From positions 1 through 15,603 of the forward strand of contig WFQZ01000063.1 in the NCBI GenBank assembly GCA_015486785.1: a stretch of DNA of 15,603 nt, written 5' to 3'. The DNA is from Thermoflexales bacterium (GTDB lineage Bacteria > Chloroflexota > Anaerolineae > B4-G1 > SLSP01). Under the pieces are notes generated by a model. That model did no database searches, was not told the origin of the DNA, and was given only the letters and a program-made list of their open reading frames with translations. Position 1 is the first letter of the stretch; each line of letters opens with the position of its first letter. The position numbers and the translations under genes are program-made. Below, piece by piece: positions 6,892-14,542 of this stretch.

Positions 6892-7887
6892 ATGAATCAA
6901 CAACGTTTCTTAGTTACCGGCGGCGCGGGCTTCATTGGATCGCACCTCGTGGACGCGCTGCTGGAGGCCGGGCGGAGCGTCATTGTGGTGGACGATCTCT
7001 CGGTGGGAAAGCGGCAGAACTTCGCCCAGCACCTGGAAAATCCCCGCTTCCGCTTCGTGCACGGCTCGATTCTCGATGCGGCGTTGATGGACTCACTGGC
7101 GGCGCAGGTGGATGCGATTTACCACTTGGCCGCTGTGGTGGGCGTCACGTATGTGGTGCGTGACCCGTTACACGGTATGCAGGTCAACTTGCGGGGCACC
7201 GAGACCGTGTTGCAGGCTGCGGCCAAACATCGGCGGCGGGTGCTGGTGGCCTCCAGCTCCGAAGCCTACGGCAAATCCACCCGCGTGCCCTTCCGCGAGG
7301 AGGACGACACGGTGATGGGGCCGACCTCCGTCCCCCGGTGGGCCTACGCGCTGGCGAAGCTCTTGGACGAGCACTTCGCCTTTGCTTACTATCGGCAGAC
7401 CGGCTTGCCGACGGTGGCCGTGCGTTACTTCAACGCCTACGGCCCGCGCCTTGACCCGCGCGGCTATGGCAGCGTGGTGGCGCGGTTTATGACTCAGGCT
7501 CTTACCGGTCAACCGCTGACCGTGTACGGCGACGGGTTGCAAACGCGATCCTTCACCTTCGTCAAGGAAACGGTGCGCGGCACCATGGCGGCGATGGATA
7601 CGGAGGCCGCCACCGGCAAGGCGTTCAACATCGGCCACGCCCGCGAAACGACGATCAACGAGCTGGCGGAACTCATCCGCCGCCTGAGTGGTGCCCAGAC
7701 AGAGATCGTGCATATCCCCTACGAACAAGCGTACGGGAGAGACTTCGAGGAAGCCCGCCGCCGTCAACCGGATACCTCCCGCGCGGCGGAGTTGCTGGGA
7801 TTCCGGGCCACTGTGTCATTGGAAGATGGCTTGCGGGAGACAATTTCGTGGTTTAAGGAGCATCGTAATGAACTCATCGCGTCTTAG
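6892..7887 (+). CDS. NAD-dependent nucleotide-sugar epimerase/dehydratase (extended SDR)
   Basis: This 331-residue protein is an extended short-chain dehydrogenase acting on nucleotide sugars in the cytoplasm. The NAD-binding motif is VTGGAGFIGSHL (8-19), followed by an acidic turn VVDDLS (33-38). The active site is SSSEAYG for the Ser of the triad and YALAK for the Tyr and Lys. The substrate end shows RYFNAYGPR and VYGDGLQTRSFTFV, typical of UDP-glucose 4-epimerase, UDP-glucuronate decarboxylase and dTDP-glucose dehydratase-like members. The exact reaction cannot be assigned; galE-like is possible. ATG 6892 follows GAGAGGAAAG closely. Its 3' end overlaps the ligase gene by 20 bp, so it is translationally coupled to a polysaccharide assembly protein and probably makes a precursor sugar for the same glycan. 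Confidence 0.92.
   Translation: MNQQRFLVTGGAGFIGSHLVDALLEAGRSVIVVDDLSVGKRQNFAQHLENPRFRFVHGSILDAALMDSLAAQVDAIYHLAAVVGVTYVVRDPLHGMQVNLRGTETVLQAAAKHRRRVLVASSSEAYGKSTRVPFREEDDTVMGPTSVPRWAYALAKLLDEHFAFAYYRQTGLPTVAVRYFNAYGPRLDPRGYGSVVARFMTQALTGQPLTVYGDGLQTRSFTFVKETVRGTMAAMDTEAATGKAFNIGHARETTINELAELIRRLSGAQTEIVHIPYEQAYGRDFEEARRRQPDTSRAAELLGFRATVSLEDGLRETISWFKEHRNELIAS
7855..7860 (+). promoter_or_regulatory. Ribosome binding site deciding the ligase start at 7868
   Basis: AAGGAG inside the end of the epimerase gene lies seven bases before ATG 7868. The frame is open further upstream, to an ATG at 7688, but those codons lie within the epimerase gene and have no matching ribosome site. Confidence 0.75.
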
Positions 7888-10800
7888 CACTTTTTGTGAC
7901 CGTGCCCTGGAGGCCGGATGGTTGTTGGGCGTGACCATCACGCCGGTATTTTTCAATGTGTACTCGGATCGGGTGTTTGAGCCGGATAAACTGACCACGC
8001 AGCGAGCTTTGGCCGTGGTGATGGCCGTGTTGTGGCTGGTGCGCTTCTTGGAGCAGTGGATTCACGACGAGAAGCCGTTGCGCTTCTCGTGGCGCACGCC
8101 GATGGTGCTGCCCGCCGCGTTGACGATGACCTTGTACCTGATCAGCTCGGCTTTCTCGCTGGTGCCCTACACCAGCTTTATCGGCTCGTATCAGCGATTG
8201 CAGGGCACGTACACGCTCTTTGGCTACCTGACGATCTTTTTCGCCATCCTCACCAGCCTGCGCACGCGGGCGCAGTTGAGCCGCTTGATCACCGTGCTGA
8301 TCCTCAACAGCTTGCCCGTCTCGCTCTACGGCATCATCCAGCACAACGGCTTGGACCCGCTGCCGTGGGCCGGCAACGTGCAAACGCGCGTCGCTTCCAA
8401 CATGGGCAATTCGATCTTCGTGGCCGCTTATCTCATCCTCATCGTGCCGCTCACCTCGGCGCGGATCATCGAGAGCTTTAACGACATCCTCAACCGCGAA
8501 GAATCGCGCATCAGCGATGTGCTGCGAGCGTCGGGCTACATTTTCCTGCTGGCGGTGCAGATGCTCACCATCCTCTACTCGCGCAGCCGTGGCCCGTGGA
8601 TGGGGATGATCACGGCCATCTTCCTGTTCCCCTACCTGGGATTCCTGGTGCTGCTGCGGCGGGCGCGGGCCGACGAGCCGGAGGTCAAAGGTTCGCTGCG
8701 GGATGTCGGCAAAGGGATCGCGATGGGATTGGGCAGCTTGGCTTTGGCCGGACTGCTCTTGGGTCTCTCGGTGCTGGCGTTTGAAGATAAACTCTCCTTG
8801 TACATCGGCGGCGGATTGGCGCTGCTGGTGTTTGGCGGAATCTGGTTGTACTTCGTCGTGGAGCGGAAAGGCTGGCGTTGGCTGTGGATCGGCTGGGGGA
8901 TGATCGGCGTGGCGATTATGGGCGGCCTGTTGGCGATCAATGTCCCCGGCCCGCTGCACGACAAGGTCAAAGCGACCCCTTCCGTGAGCCGTTTCGCCCA
9001 GATCACAGAGCTGGAAAGCGGCACCGGCAAGGTGCGCGTCTTGATCTGGCAAGGCGGCATTCAATTGATCTCGCCCCATCCGCCCATCAAGTTCCCCGAC
9101 GGGCACGGCGATCCTTTCAATGCCATCCGCCCGCTGATCGGCTATGGCCCGGAGTCAATGTACGTGGCCTATAACTCCTTCTATCCGCCGCTGCTGGGGC
9201 ATTACGAGTCCCGCACCGCCTCGCCGGATCGTTCCCACAATGAGACGCTGGACTCGCTGGTGATTACCGGGGTGCTGGGCTTGTTCGTTTACCTGTTCAC
9301 GTTCCTCAGCGTGTTCTACTGGGGTTTCCGCTGGCTGGGACTGCTTGAGACTCGCAAACAGCTCTGGCTGATGCTCGGCCTGGATGCTGCGATGGCCTTG
9401 CTGTTCTTCTTGATCGCCTGGCAGGTGGAAGGCGCGTACCTGTTCGTCGTCGCCATCCCGCTGGGCGTGGTGGTGGGGACGGTCTTGTATCTGACCGTCG
9501 TGGGCTTCCAAACGCTGCTGGGCCAAGAGACGCCCTCGGAGCAGCCGCGCCGCCTGCATCCGCACGCCATCTTGCTGATCGCGATCCTCTCCAGCGTGAT
9601 CGCCCACTACGTGGAGATCAACTTCGCCATCGCCATCGCCGCTACCCGCACCACCTTTTGGACGCTTTCCGCGCTCCTGGTGGTCTTGGGGCTGGAGTGG
9701 GTCCCCGGCACCATCACCGTGCCGCAGGTCGCCCTGCCGCCGCGCGAAGCGGCGCGACCTCAGTCGGCGGCGCGACGGCGCAAGAAGAAGGCCGCGGCCC
9801 GTCGCCGGGCTGCCGCGCAACAATCGGCCCATCGCGGGCTTGCGCCCTGGATTTCCGCCGTGTTGTCGCTCACCCTCGCCGCTACCTTCTTGATGGGCAC
9901 GCTGGCCTATGACTTCGTGAACAACCCGGAGCGGCTCAGCGATGCCGGGCAAATCCTCATCCACTCGCTGACCGTGAAACAGTACCCGCATCCTACGCAA
10001 TCCTTCGGCGCGTTGCTGATCTTCCTTTTTACCTGGTTGCTGTTCGGCGTGGTGGGACTGGGCGAATATGACCGCGAAAACCTGTTCCACGAGCACCGCG
10101 CTTCCCGCTGGGGCATCGCCGTGATGCTGTACGTAGTCATCTCGCTGATCGGCTGGCTGTTCTTCGCCCTGCTGCTGGCGGGACATCAAGCCGCGCTGAC
10201 TCAAGTCCAGGCCAACTCTATTGAAATGGTGGTCGCGGTTGCCGAGCGGCTGTCTTCCATCCTCAACTACTACTACTGGTTGATCTTCATCATCCTCTTC
10301 GTCAACGCCTTGGTGCTGATGGGAGAGGAAACGAAGCTCCCCCGCACGTGGGGCGAGCTGTGGTCGCCGGTGCTGCTGGTGATCCTGCTGCTGATCAGCG
10401 TGGCCGTCATCCGCTCCACCGACTTGAACCTCATTCGCGCCGACATCATCTTCAAGCAGGGGAAGGTCTTTGCCAACAATAACAACTTGAACGATAAGCA
10501 AATCGGCATCGCCCACTACCAAAAGTCCCTGGAGTACGTGCCGCACGAGGATTATTACGACCTGTTCCTGGGCAAAGCCTATCTGGAATTGGCGCAGATT
10601 TTCCCCACCAAGTGGAGTGCGCTTTCCAAGGATCAGCAGGATGCGCAACTGAAGGCTTGGGAATCAAGCGTGAGTTGGGCCTCGCTGACCCCGGACCAGC
10701 AACAGCAGCAGATCGCCGCCTGGCAGAAGCTCTGGGAGCAGGATCGGCGCAAACAGCAGACGCAGATTTTCCAGGAAACCGAGAAAATCCTCACCCACGC

Positions 10801-11524
10801 CCGCGAGATTAACCCGCTCAACACCGACCACAGCGCGAACTTGGCCCGCTTCTACAAATCGTGGGCCGCCCGCATCGCCTCGGACCTGCGCGATCCCAAC
10901 TTGAGCGACGAGGAGAAGGCGCGGCTCAAGCAGCAGCGCGACGACTTGTTGGAAAAGTCGCTCGAAAACTACCACATCGCGCTCACGCTCAGCCCGCACA
11001 ACCCCATCATCTGGAACGAGTTGGCGCAGTTGTACGCCATTGACTTTGGCGACATGGTCAAGTTCAATGAGACGATCACCAAATCGCTCCAGGTGGACCC
11101 GGACTTTGAAACGACGTGGATGCTGTTGGGGGACATGCGCTCCTCGCACAACGACATCCCCGGCGCGATTGATGCCTACAAGCACAGTCTGGCGATCAAG
11201 AAGTGGAGTCGTGGCTCTTCGCGCCAGGAGCGATGCACCGTGATGCGCGTCCTGGGCACGCTGCAAGCGCAGGAGAAACTGTGGGACGACTCGGTCGCCA
11301 CGCTCTCGGATGCCGTGGACTATTGCGCCCGCGCGAATGACTTGTGGGAAATGTACCGTGTTCTGGCGATTGCCTACGCCAATCAAGGGCATAACGATCT
11401 GGCCTTGCAAGCGGCCACGCAAGCCCTTTCCCTGGCCCCGGAGAACAACAAGGACGCCATTCAACAGCTCATTAACTCGTTGCAGCAGCCGCAGCAGCCG
11501 GTCGGGCCGCAGCCTGCTCCGTAA
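7868..11524 (+). CDS. O-antigen ligase/polymerase family membrane protein with C-terminal TPR domain
   Basis: This encodes 1218 residues, far longer than the usual 400-450 of O-antigen ligases, because a soluble tail is fused on. The N-terminal part (to about 830) is polytopic, with many hydrophobic spans. Family marks are SYQRLQGTYTLFGYL near 106-120, SRSRGPWMG near 238, and a periplasmic loop ending SHNETLDSLVITGVLGL with His457 in the position conserved in Wzy_C/WaaL enzymes. Such enzymes join or polymerise lipid-linked glycans on the outer face of the membrane. A strongly basic loop, RRRKKKAAARRR near 637, lies between spans and is probably cytoplasmic. From about 860 the protein is helical with TPR-like repeats, for example HYQKSLEYVPHEDYYDLFLG, NYHIALTLSPHNPIIWNELA and AIDAYKHSLAIKK, a probable protein-interaction platform. 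Two Trp-flanked 21-residue repeats sit near 916-957. Glycosylation of proteins rather than lipid is an alternative. Confidence 0.88.
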   Translation: MNSSRLSTFCDRALEAGWLLGVTITPVFFNVYSDRVFEPDKLTTQRALAVVMAVLWLVRFLEQWIHDEKPLRFSWRTPMVLPAALTMTLYLISSAFSLVPYTSFIGSYQRLQGTYTLFGYLTIFFAILTSLRTRAQLSRLITVLILNSLPVSLYGIIQHNGLDPLPWAGNVQTRVASNMGNSIFVAAYLILIVPLTSARIIESFNDILNREESRISDVLRASGYIFLLAVQMLTILYSRSRGPWMGMITAIFLFPYLGFLVLLRRARADEPEVKGSLRDVGKGIAMGLGSLALAGLLLGLSVLAFEDKLSLYIGGGLALLVFGGIWLYFVVERKGWRWLWIGWGMIGVAIMGGLLAINVPGPLHDKVKATPSVSRFAQITELESGTGKVRVLIWQGGIQLISPHPPIKFPDGHGDPFNAIRPLIGYGPESMYVAYNSFYPPLLGHYESRTASPDRSHNETLDSLVITGVLGLFVYLFTFLSVFYWGFRWLGLLETRKQLWLMLGLDAAMALLFFLIAWQVEGAYLFVVAIPLGVVVGTVLYLTVVGFQTLLGQETPSEQPRRLHPHAILLIAILSSVIAHYVEINFAIAIAATRTTFWTLSALLVVLGLEWVPGTITVPQVALPPREAARPQSAARRRKKKAAARRRAAAQQSAHRGLAPWISAVLSLTLAATFLMGTLAYDFVNNPERLSDAGQILIHSLTVKQYPHPTQSFGALLIFLFTWLLFGVVGLGEYDRENLFHEHRASRWGIAVMLYVVISLIGWLFFALLLAGHQAALTQVQANSIEMVVAVAERLSSILNYYYWLIFIILFVNALVLMGEETKLPRTWGELWSPVLLVILLLISVAVIRSTDLNLIRADIIFKQGKVFANNNNLNDKQIGIAHYQKSLEYVPHEDYYDLFLGKAYLELAQIFPTKWSALSKDQQDAQLKAWESSVSWASLTPDQQQQQIAAWQKLWEQDRRKQQTQIFQETEKILTHAREINPLNTDHSANLARFYKSWAARIASDLRDPNLSDEEKARLKQQRDDLLEKSLENYHIALTLSPHNPIIWNELAQLYAIDFGDMVKFNETITKSLQVDPDFETTWMLLGDMRSSHNDIPGAIDAYKHSLAIKKWSRGSSRQERCTVMRVLGTLQAQEKLWDDSVATLSDAVDYCARANDLWEMYRVLAIAYANQGHNDLALQAATQALSLAPENNKDAIQQLINSLQQPQQPVGPQPAP
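10613..10738 (+). repeat. Imperfect 21-codon tandem duplication in the ligase gene
   Basis: Residues 916-936 begin WSALSKDQQDAQLKAW and residues 937-957 begin WASLTPDQQQQQIAAW, with identical 21-residue spacing. The unit lies between two TPR-like helical repeats and looks like an internal duplication that lengthened a helical insert. Confidence 0.7.
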
Positions 11525-11527
11525 TCA

Positions 11528-11558
11528 GTTGCGACGCACCTCCAAGGTGCGTCGCAAC
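11528..11558 (+). terminator. Strong 14-bp hairpin between ligase and transferase genes
   Basis: GTTGCGACGCACCT and AGGTGCGTCGCAAC are perfect complements separated by CCA, directly after the ligase stop at 11524. Only three T (CTTTAAG) follow, so it is a weak or partial terminator, a transcript-stabilising 3' end, or a dispersed intergenic palindrome. The downstream ribosome site (AAGGAAG, about 11566-11572) stays outside the stem. Confidence 0.6.
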
Positions 11559-11578
11559 CTTTAAGAAAGGAAGCAACT

Positions 11579-12595
11579 ATGGACATCTACCTGGTGGTAT
11601 TCGTGGGCGTACTCTTGATGGCCGTGGCTGGCACGCCACTGGCCCGCAAGCTGGGCGTGCGCATGCACGCCGTGGATCAGCCCGATCCCTCCCGCAAGGT
11701 TCACACCGTGCCCACACCGCGCTTGGGCGGCGTGGCGATCTTCCTCAGCACGCTGATCGCCGCCCTGCTGCTGGGCGAAAAGTACAAAGTGGATCAACTG
11801 GTGAGCATCCTGGTGGGCGCGTCGTTGGTCTCGTTTATGGGCTTGCTCGATGATCGGTTTACCCTCAGTGCTTGGGTGAAGCTGGGCGGGCAGATCGTCG
11901 CCGCCCTGCTGCTCATCATCACCGGCGTCACCGTGGGGACGTTCCACAACTTTTGGCTGGATCGCACGGTGACGCTTGTGTGGCTGGTGGGCGTGACCAA
12001 CGCCTTCAATCTGCTGGACAACATGGACGGTCTTTCCGGGGGCGTCGCCGCGATTGCGGCGGCTTACTTCGCGTTGATGTGCTCCTTCAGCGGGCAATAC
12101 CTGGTGGGCGCGTTATCCGTCGCCGTGATGGCGGCCTGTGTGGGCTTCCTGTTCTACAACTGGAATCCCGCCACCATCTTTATGGGCGATTCCGGCAGCT
12201 TGTTCCTGGGATTCATGCTCGCCGCCATCGGCATCAAGCTGCGCTTTCCAGATAACATGCCCTTTGTCACCTGGATGATCCCGCCGCTGGTGTTGGGCGT
12301 GCCGCTCTTTGATACCACGCTGGTGATCATCTCCCGCACCCGGCGCGGCTTGAATCCCCTGACCACGCCCGGCACCGATCACAGCTCCCACCGCCTCACT
12401 TACGCGGGACTCACGCGGCGGGAAGCGGTACTGGTGATCTACGTGATCGCCTTCGTCTTAGGGATGGCTGCGGTTTTCGTCACCCGCGCCACCATCTTTG
12501 AAGGGTACTTGATGGGCGGGGCGGTATTTGCCGTTGGATTGTTCGGCCTGTGGCGGATGGAGCATCCGCCCTTCTGGCCGCCTGCAAAATCTTAG
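11579..12595 (+). CDS. WecA/TagO-type undecaprenyl-phosphate sugar-1-phosphate transferase
   Basis: This 338-residue polytopic protein belongs to the MraY/WecA glycosyltransferase-4 family. It moves a sugar phosphate, usually GlcNAc-1-phosphate from UDP-GlcNAc, onto a polyprenyl phosphate carrier on the cytoplasmic face, the first step of surface glycan assembly. Family motifs appear in order: DPSRKVHTVPTPRLGG (36-51), LLDDRF with Asp91 and Asp92, NAFNLLDNMDGLSGG (141-155) with the catalytic-region Asp residues, ATIFMGDSGSLFLGF (198-212), PLFDT (242-246), and the His-containing loop DHSSHRL (267-273), as in WecA rather than MraY. About ten spans are predicted. ATG 11579 follows AAGGAAG. Position after an epimerase and a ligase supports a common glycan pathway. 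Sugar specificity is inferred from the family. Confidence 0.93.
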   Translation: MDIYLVVFVGVLLMAVAGTPLARKLGVRMHAVDQPDPSRKVHTVPTPRLGGVAIFLSTLIAALLLGEKYKVDQLVSILVGASLVSFMGLLDDRFTLSAWVKLGGQIVAALLLIITGVTVGTFHNFWLDRTVTLVWLVGVTNAFNLLDNMDGLSGGVAAIAAAYFALMCSFSGQYLVGALSVAVMAACVGFLFYNWNPATIFMGDSGSLFLGFMLAAIGIKLRFPDNMPFVTWMIPPLVLGVPLFDTTLVIISRTRRGLNPLTTPGTDHSSHRLTYAGLTRREAVLVIYVIAFVLGMAAVFVTRATIFEGYLMGGAVFAVGLFGLWRMEHPPFWPPAKS

Positions 12596-12610
12596 CTACG
12601 GAGGTGAACG

Positions 12611-13942
12611 ATGTTAATTACTCACGCGAAAGTTGCGACCTTGGGGGCGACGCCCCAACTGCTTGAAGATGGCGCGATCCTCATCCAAGGCGAGCAGATC
12701 GCCTCGGTGGGCCGCACCACGGAGTTGCTGGCGCAGTATCCCGATGAGCAAGTCCTGGATGCGGGGGGACAAATCGCGCTGCCCGCCTCGCTCTGCGGCC
12801 ATACGCACTTCTACGGGGCCTTTGCCCGTGGCTGGGCCTTCCCCGGCCCGCCGCCCACCCGCTTTGGCGAAATCCTGGAGCGGCTGTGGTGGCGGCTCGA
12901 TAAGCTGCTCACCGAGGAGGACATCCGCTATTCCGCGCTCGTCTGCCTGGCCGATGCCGTCCGGCACGGCACGACCACGCTCATTGATCATCACGCCAGC
13001 CCTAACGCCATTGACGGCTCGCTTGACATCATCGCCGATGCCGTGACCGAGGCCGGGGTTCGCGCCGCGCTGTGTTACGAGCTAACCGACCGGGATGGCC
13101 CGGAGCGGGCGCAAGCGGGCATTGAGGAGAACGTGCGCTTCATCCGCCGCCTGCAAGCCGACCCGCGCCCCAATCTCGGCGCGGCCTTCGGCATGCACGC
13201 CTCGTTGACCTTGAGCGAGGAAACTTTGCGTGCCGCCGTCGCCGCCGCCGAAGGGCTGAACGTCGGCTTCCACATCCACGCCGCCGAAGGCATTGAAGAC
13301 GTGGAAGACAGCCTGGCGAAATCCGGCAAGCGCGTAATTCATCGGCTGCACGACGCCGGCATCCTCGGCCCCCGCTCCATCGTAGCGCATGCCGTCCACG
13401 TGGACGAGAGCGAGATGGACGTGCTGGCTCAGACGCGCACCTGGGTCACGCATCAGCCGCGCTCAAATATGAACAACGCCGTGGGCTTCGCGGAGGTGGA
13501 AACGATGCTCCAACGCGGCGTGCGCATTGCCCTGGGCAACGATGGCTTCAGCAACAACATGTTCGCCGAGATGAAGGTCGCGTACTTGGGACATAAGCTC
13601 GTGCAACGCAATCCGCAGGCTATGGCCGGGGATCTCATCTTCCGCCTGGCCTATGATGCCAACGCCGAATTGTCCCGCATCTTCTGGCCCGATCAGACCT
13701 TGGGCGTGATCGCCCCCGGCGCGATGGCCGACATCATCTTGGTGGACTACCATCCGCCCACGCCGTTGACGGCGGGCAATCTGCCGTGGCATTTCCTCTT
13801 CGGCTACGAAGCCTCGGCCATCACCACCACCATCAGCCAAGGGCGCGTGCTGATGCAGGATCGCCGTTTGCTGACGCTGGACGAAGAAGCCATCGCCGCG
13901 CATGCCCGCGAGCTGGCCGCCGCGCTCTGGGCGCGGGCGTGA
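12611..13942 (+). CDS. ssnA: SsnA-like amidohydrolase
   Basis: This 443-residue metal-dependent hydrolase of the amidohydrolase superfamily resembles SsnA (putative aminohydrolase or chlorohydrolase/guanine deaminase-like). Metal and catalytic residues are visible: GHTHF with His64 and His66, HIHAAE with His223 and Glu226, His260 and His263 in VAHAVHV, and Asp311 in LGNDGFS. SsnA-like stretches include ERLWWRLDKLLTEED, HGTTTLIDHHASPNAIDGSL and CYELTDRDGP. The fold is a TIM barrel (about 55-380) flanked by a small beta sandwich from both ends. It probably deaminates a heterocyclic or guanidine-like substrate; the reaction of SsnA itself is not firmly known. GGAGGTG lies four bases before ATG 12611, and the gene follows the transferase by 15 bp. 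Its link to the LeuD-like gene 16 bp downstream is unusual, as SsnA in enterobacteria sits near purine-catabolism genes. Confidence 0.85.
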   Translation: MLITHAKVATLGATPQLLEDGAILIQGEQIASVGRTTELLAQYPDEQVLDAGGQIALPASLCGHTHFYGAFARGWAFPGPPPTRFGEILERLWWRLDKLLTEEDIRYSALVCLADAVRHGTTTLIDHHASPNAIDGSLDIIADAVTEAGVRAALCYELTDRDGPERAQAGIEENVRFIRRLQADPRPNLGAAFGMHASLTLSEETLRAAVAAAEGLNVGFHIHAAEGIEDVEDSLAKSGKRVIHRLHDAGILGPRSIVAHAVHVDESEMDVLAQTRTWVTHQPRSNMNNAVGFAEVETMLQRGVRIALGNDGFSNNMFAEMKVAYLGHKLVQRNPQAMAGDLIFRLAYDANAELSRIFWPDQTLGVIAPGAMADIILVDYHPPTPLTAGNLPWHFLFGYEASAITTTISQGRVLMQDRRLLTLDEEAIAAHARELAAALWARA

Positions 13943-13949
13943 TTCCGCC

Positions 13950-13956
13950 GGAGGTG
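13950..13956 (+). promoter_or_regulatory. Ribosome binding site deciding the LeuD-like start at 13959
   Basis: GGAGGTG immediately upstream of ATG 13959 fixes the start. An in-frame ATG at 13902 lies inside the amidohydrolase gene and would add an Arg/Gly-rich extension not seen in the family. Confidence 0.75.
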
Positions 13957-13958
13957 CT

Positions 13959-14453
13959 ATGCAGACCATCATCACCGGGCGGGTGTGGAAATACGGCGAC
14001 GACGTCAACACCGATGTGATCTTCCCCGGCAAATACACCTACAGCCTCACCGAGCCGCAGGAAATGGCCGCGCACGCCTTGGAAGACCTGGACCCGGCTT
14101 TCGCTGCTCAGGTGCAGCCGGGTGACATCATCGTCGCCGGGCGGAACTGGGGATGCGGCAGCTCCCGCGAACAGGCGGTCATCTGCTTGAAGGCCGCCGG
14201 CGTGGGTGCGATTGTCGCCCGCAGCTTCTCCCGCATCTACTTTCGCAACTGCATCAACCACGCGCTTCCCATCGTCACCTGTGACGCGGTGGATGGCGTG
14301 AACTCCGGCGATCAGATCACCATTGATTTTGCCGCCGGCACCGTCACCACACCGCAAGGCGTCTACACCTTTCCCCCGCTTTCCCCGGAAGCGCGAGCCA
14401 TCTTGGAAGACGGCGGCTTGATCCCGCACGTGCGCAAGCAATTGGGCCTGTAG
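13959..14453 (+). CDS. 3-isopropylmalate dehydratase small-subunit (LeuD-like) protein
   Basis: From ATG 13959 this encodes 164 residues, the length of the archaeal/thermophile LeuD-HacB type rather than the roughly 200-residue bacterial type. It is the swivel domain of an aconitase-family isomerase and needs an iron-sulfur large subunit, which is not in the window. Family motifs are GDDVNTDVIFPGKY (13-26), AGRNWGCGSSREQA (60-73), and ARSFSRIYFRNCIN (87-100). The loop after the PG that usually carries YLRT or YLRM, used to separate isopropylmalate from homoaconitate enzymes, reads KYTYSLT here, so the substrate is uncertain. It lies 16 bp after the amidohydrolase and 89 bp before a dehydrogenase of the family that normally acts on the isomerised product. 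Dehydratase of another branched hydroxy acid is possible. Confidence 0.85.
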   Translation: MQTIITGRVWKYGDDVNTDVIFPGKYTYSLTEPQEMAAHALEDLDPAFAAQVQPGDIIVAGRNWGCGSSREQAVICLKAAGVGAIVARSFSRIYFRNCINHALPIVTCDAVDGVNSGDQITIDFAAGTVTTPQGVYTFPPLSPEARAILEDGGLIPHVRKQLGL

Positions 14454-14542
14454 GCGAGACGTTGTGCTGTACCTGCAGATAACTCGCAGCCGCGCGATGG
14501 GCGGTTGCGTTGAACTTTCATTCTTTTGAGGAGGAACAATTT

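Noticed and set aside
7688..7867. Upstream ATG extension of the ligase gene
   Set aside because: It lies wholly inside the epimerase gene in another frame, while ATG 7868 has AAGGAG at a good distance.
9155..10648. Long open frame on the minus strand opposite the ligase gene, and a similar one at 7874-9106
   Set aside because: They lie antisense to a gene with clear family motifs, have compositions typical of GC-rich shadow frames (many Gln, Arg, His, Gly) and no ribosome sites or recognisable motifs.
14491..14513. GC-rich imperfect hairpin between the LeuD-like and dehydrogenase genes
   Set aside because: The stem is only 8 bp with a G-T pair and a 7-base loop, no T run follows, and the genes look co-transcribed; not enough to call a terminator or riboswitch.
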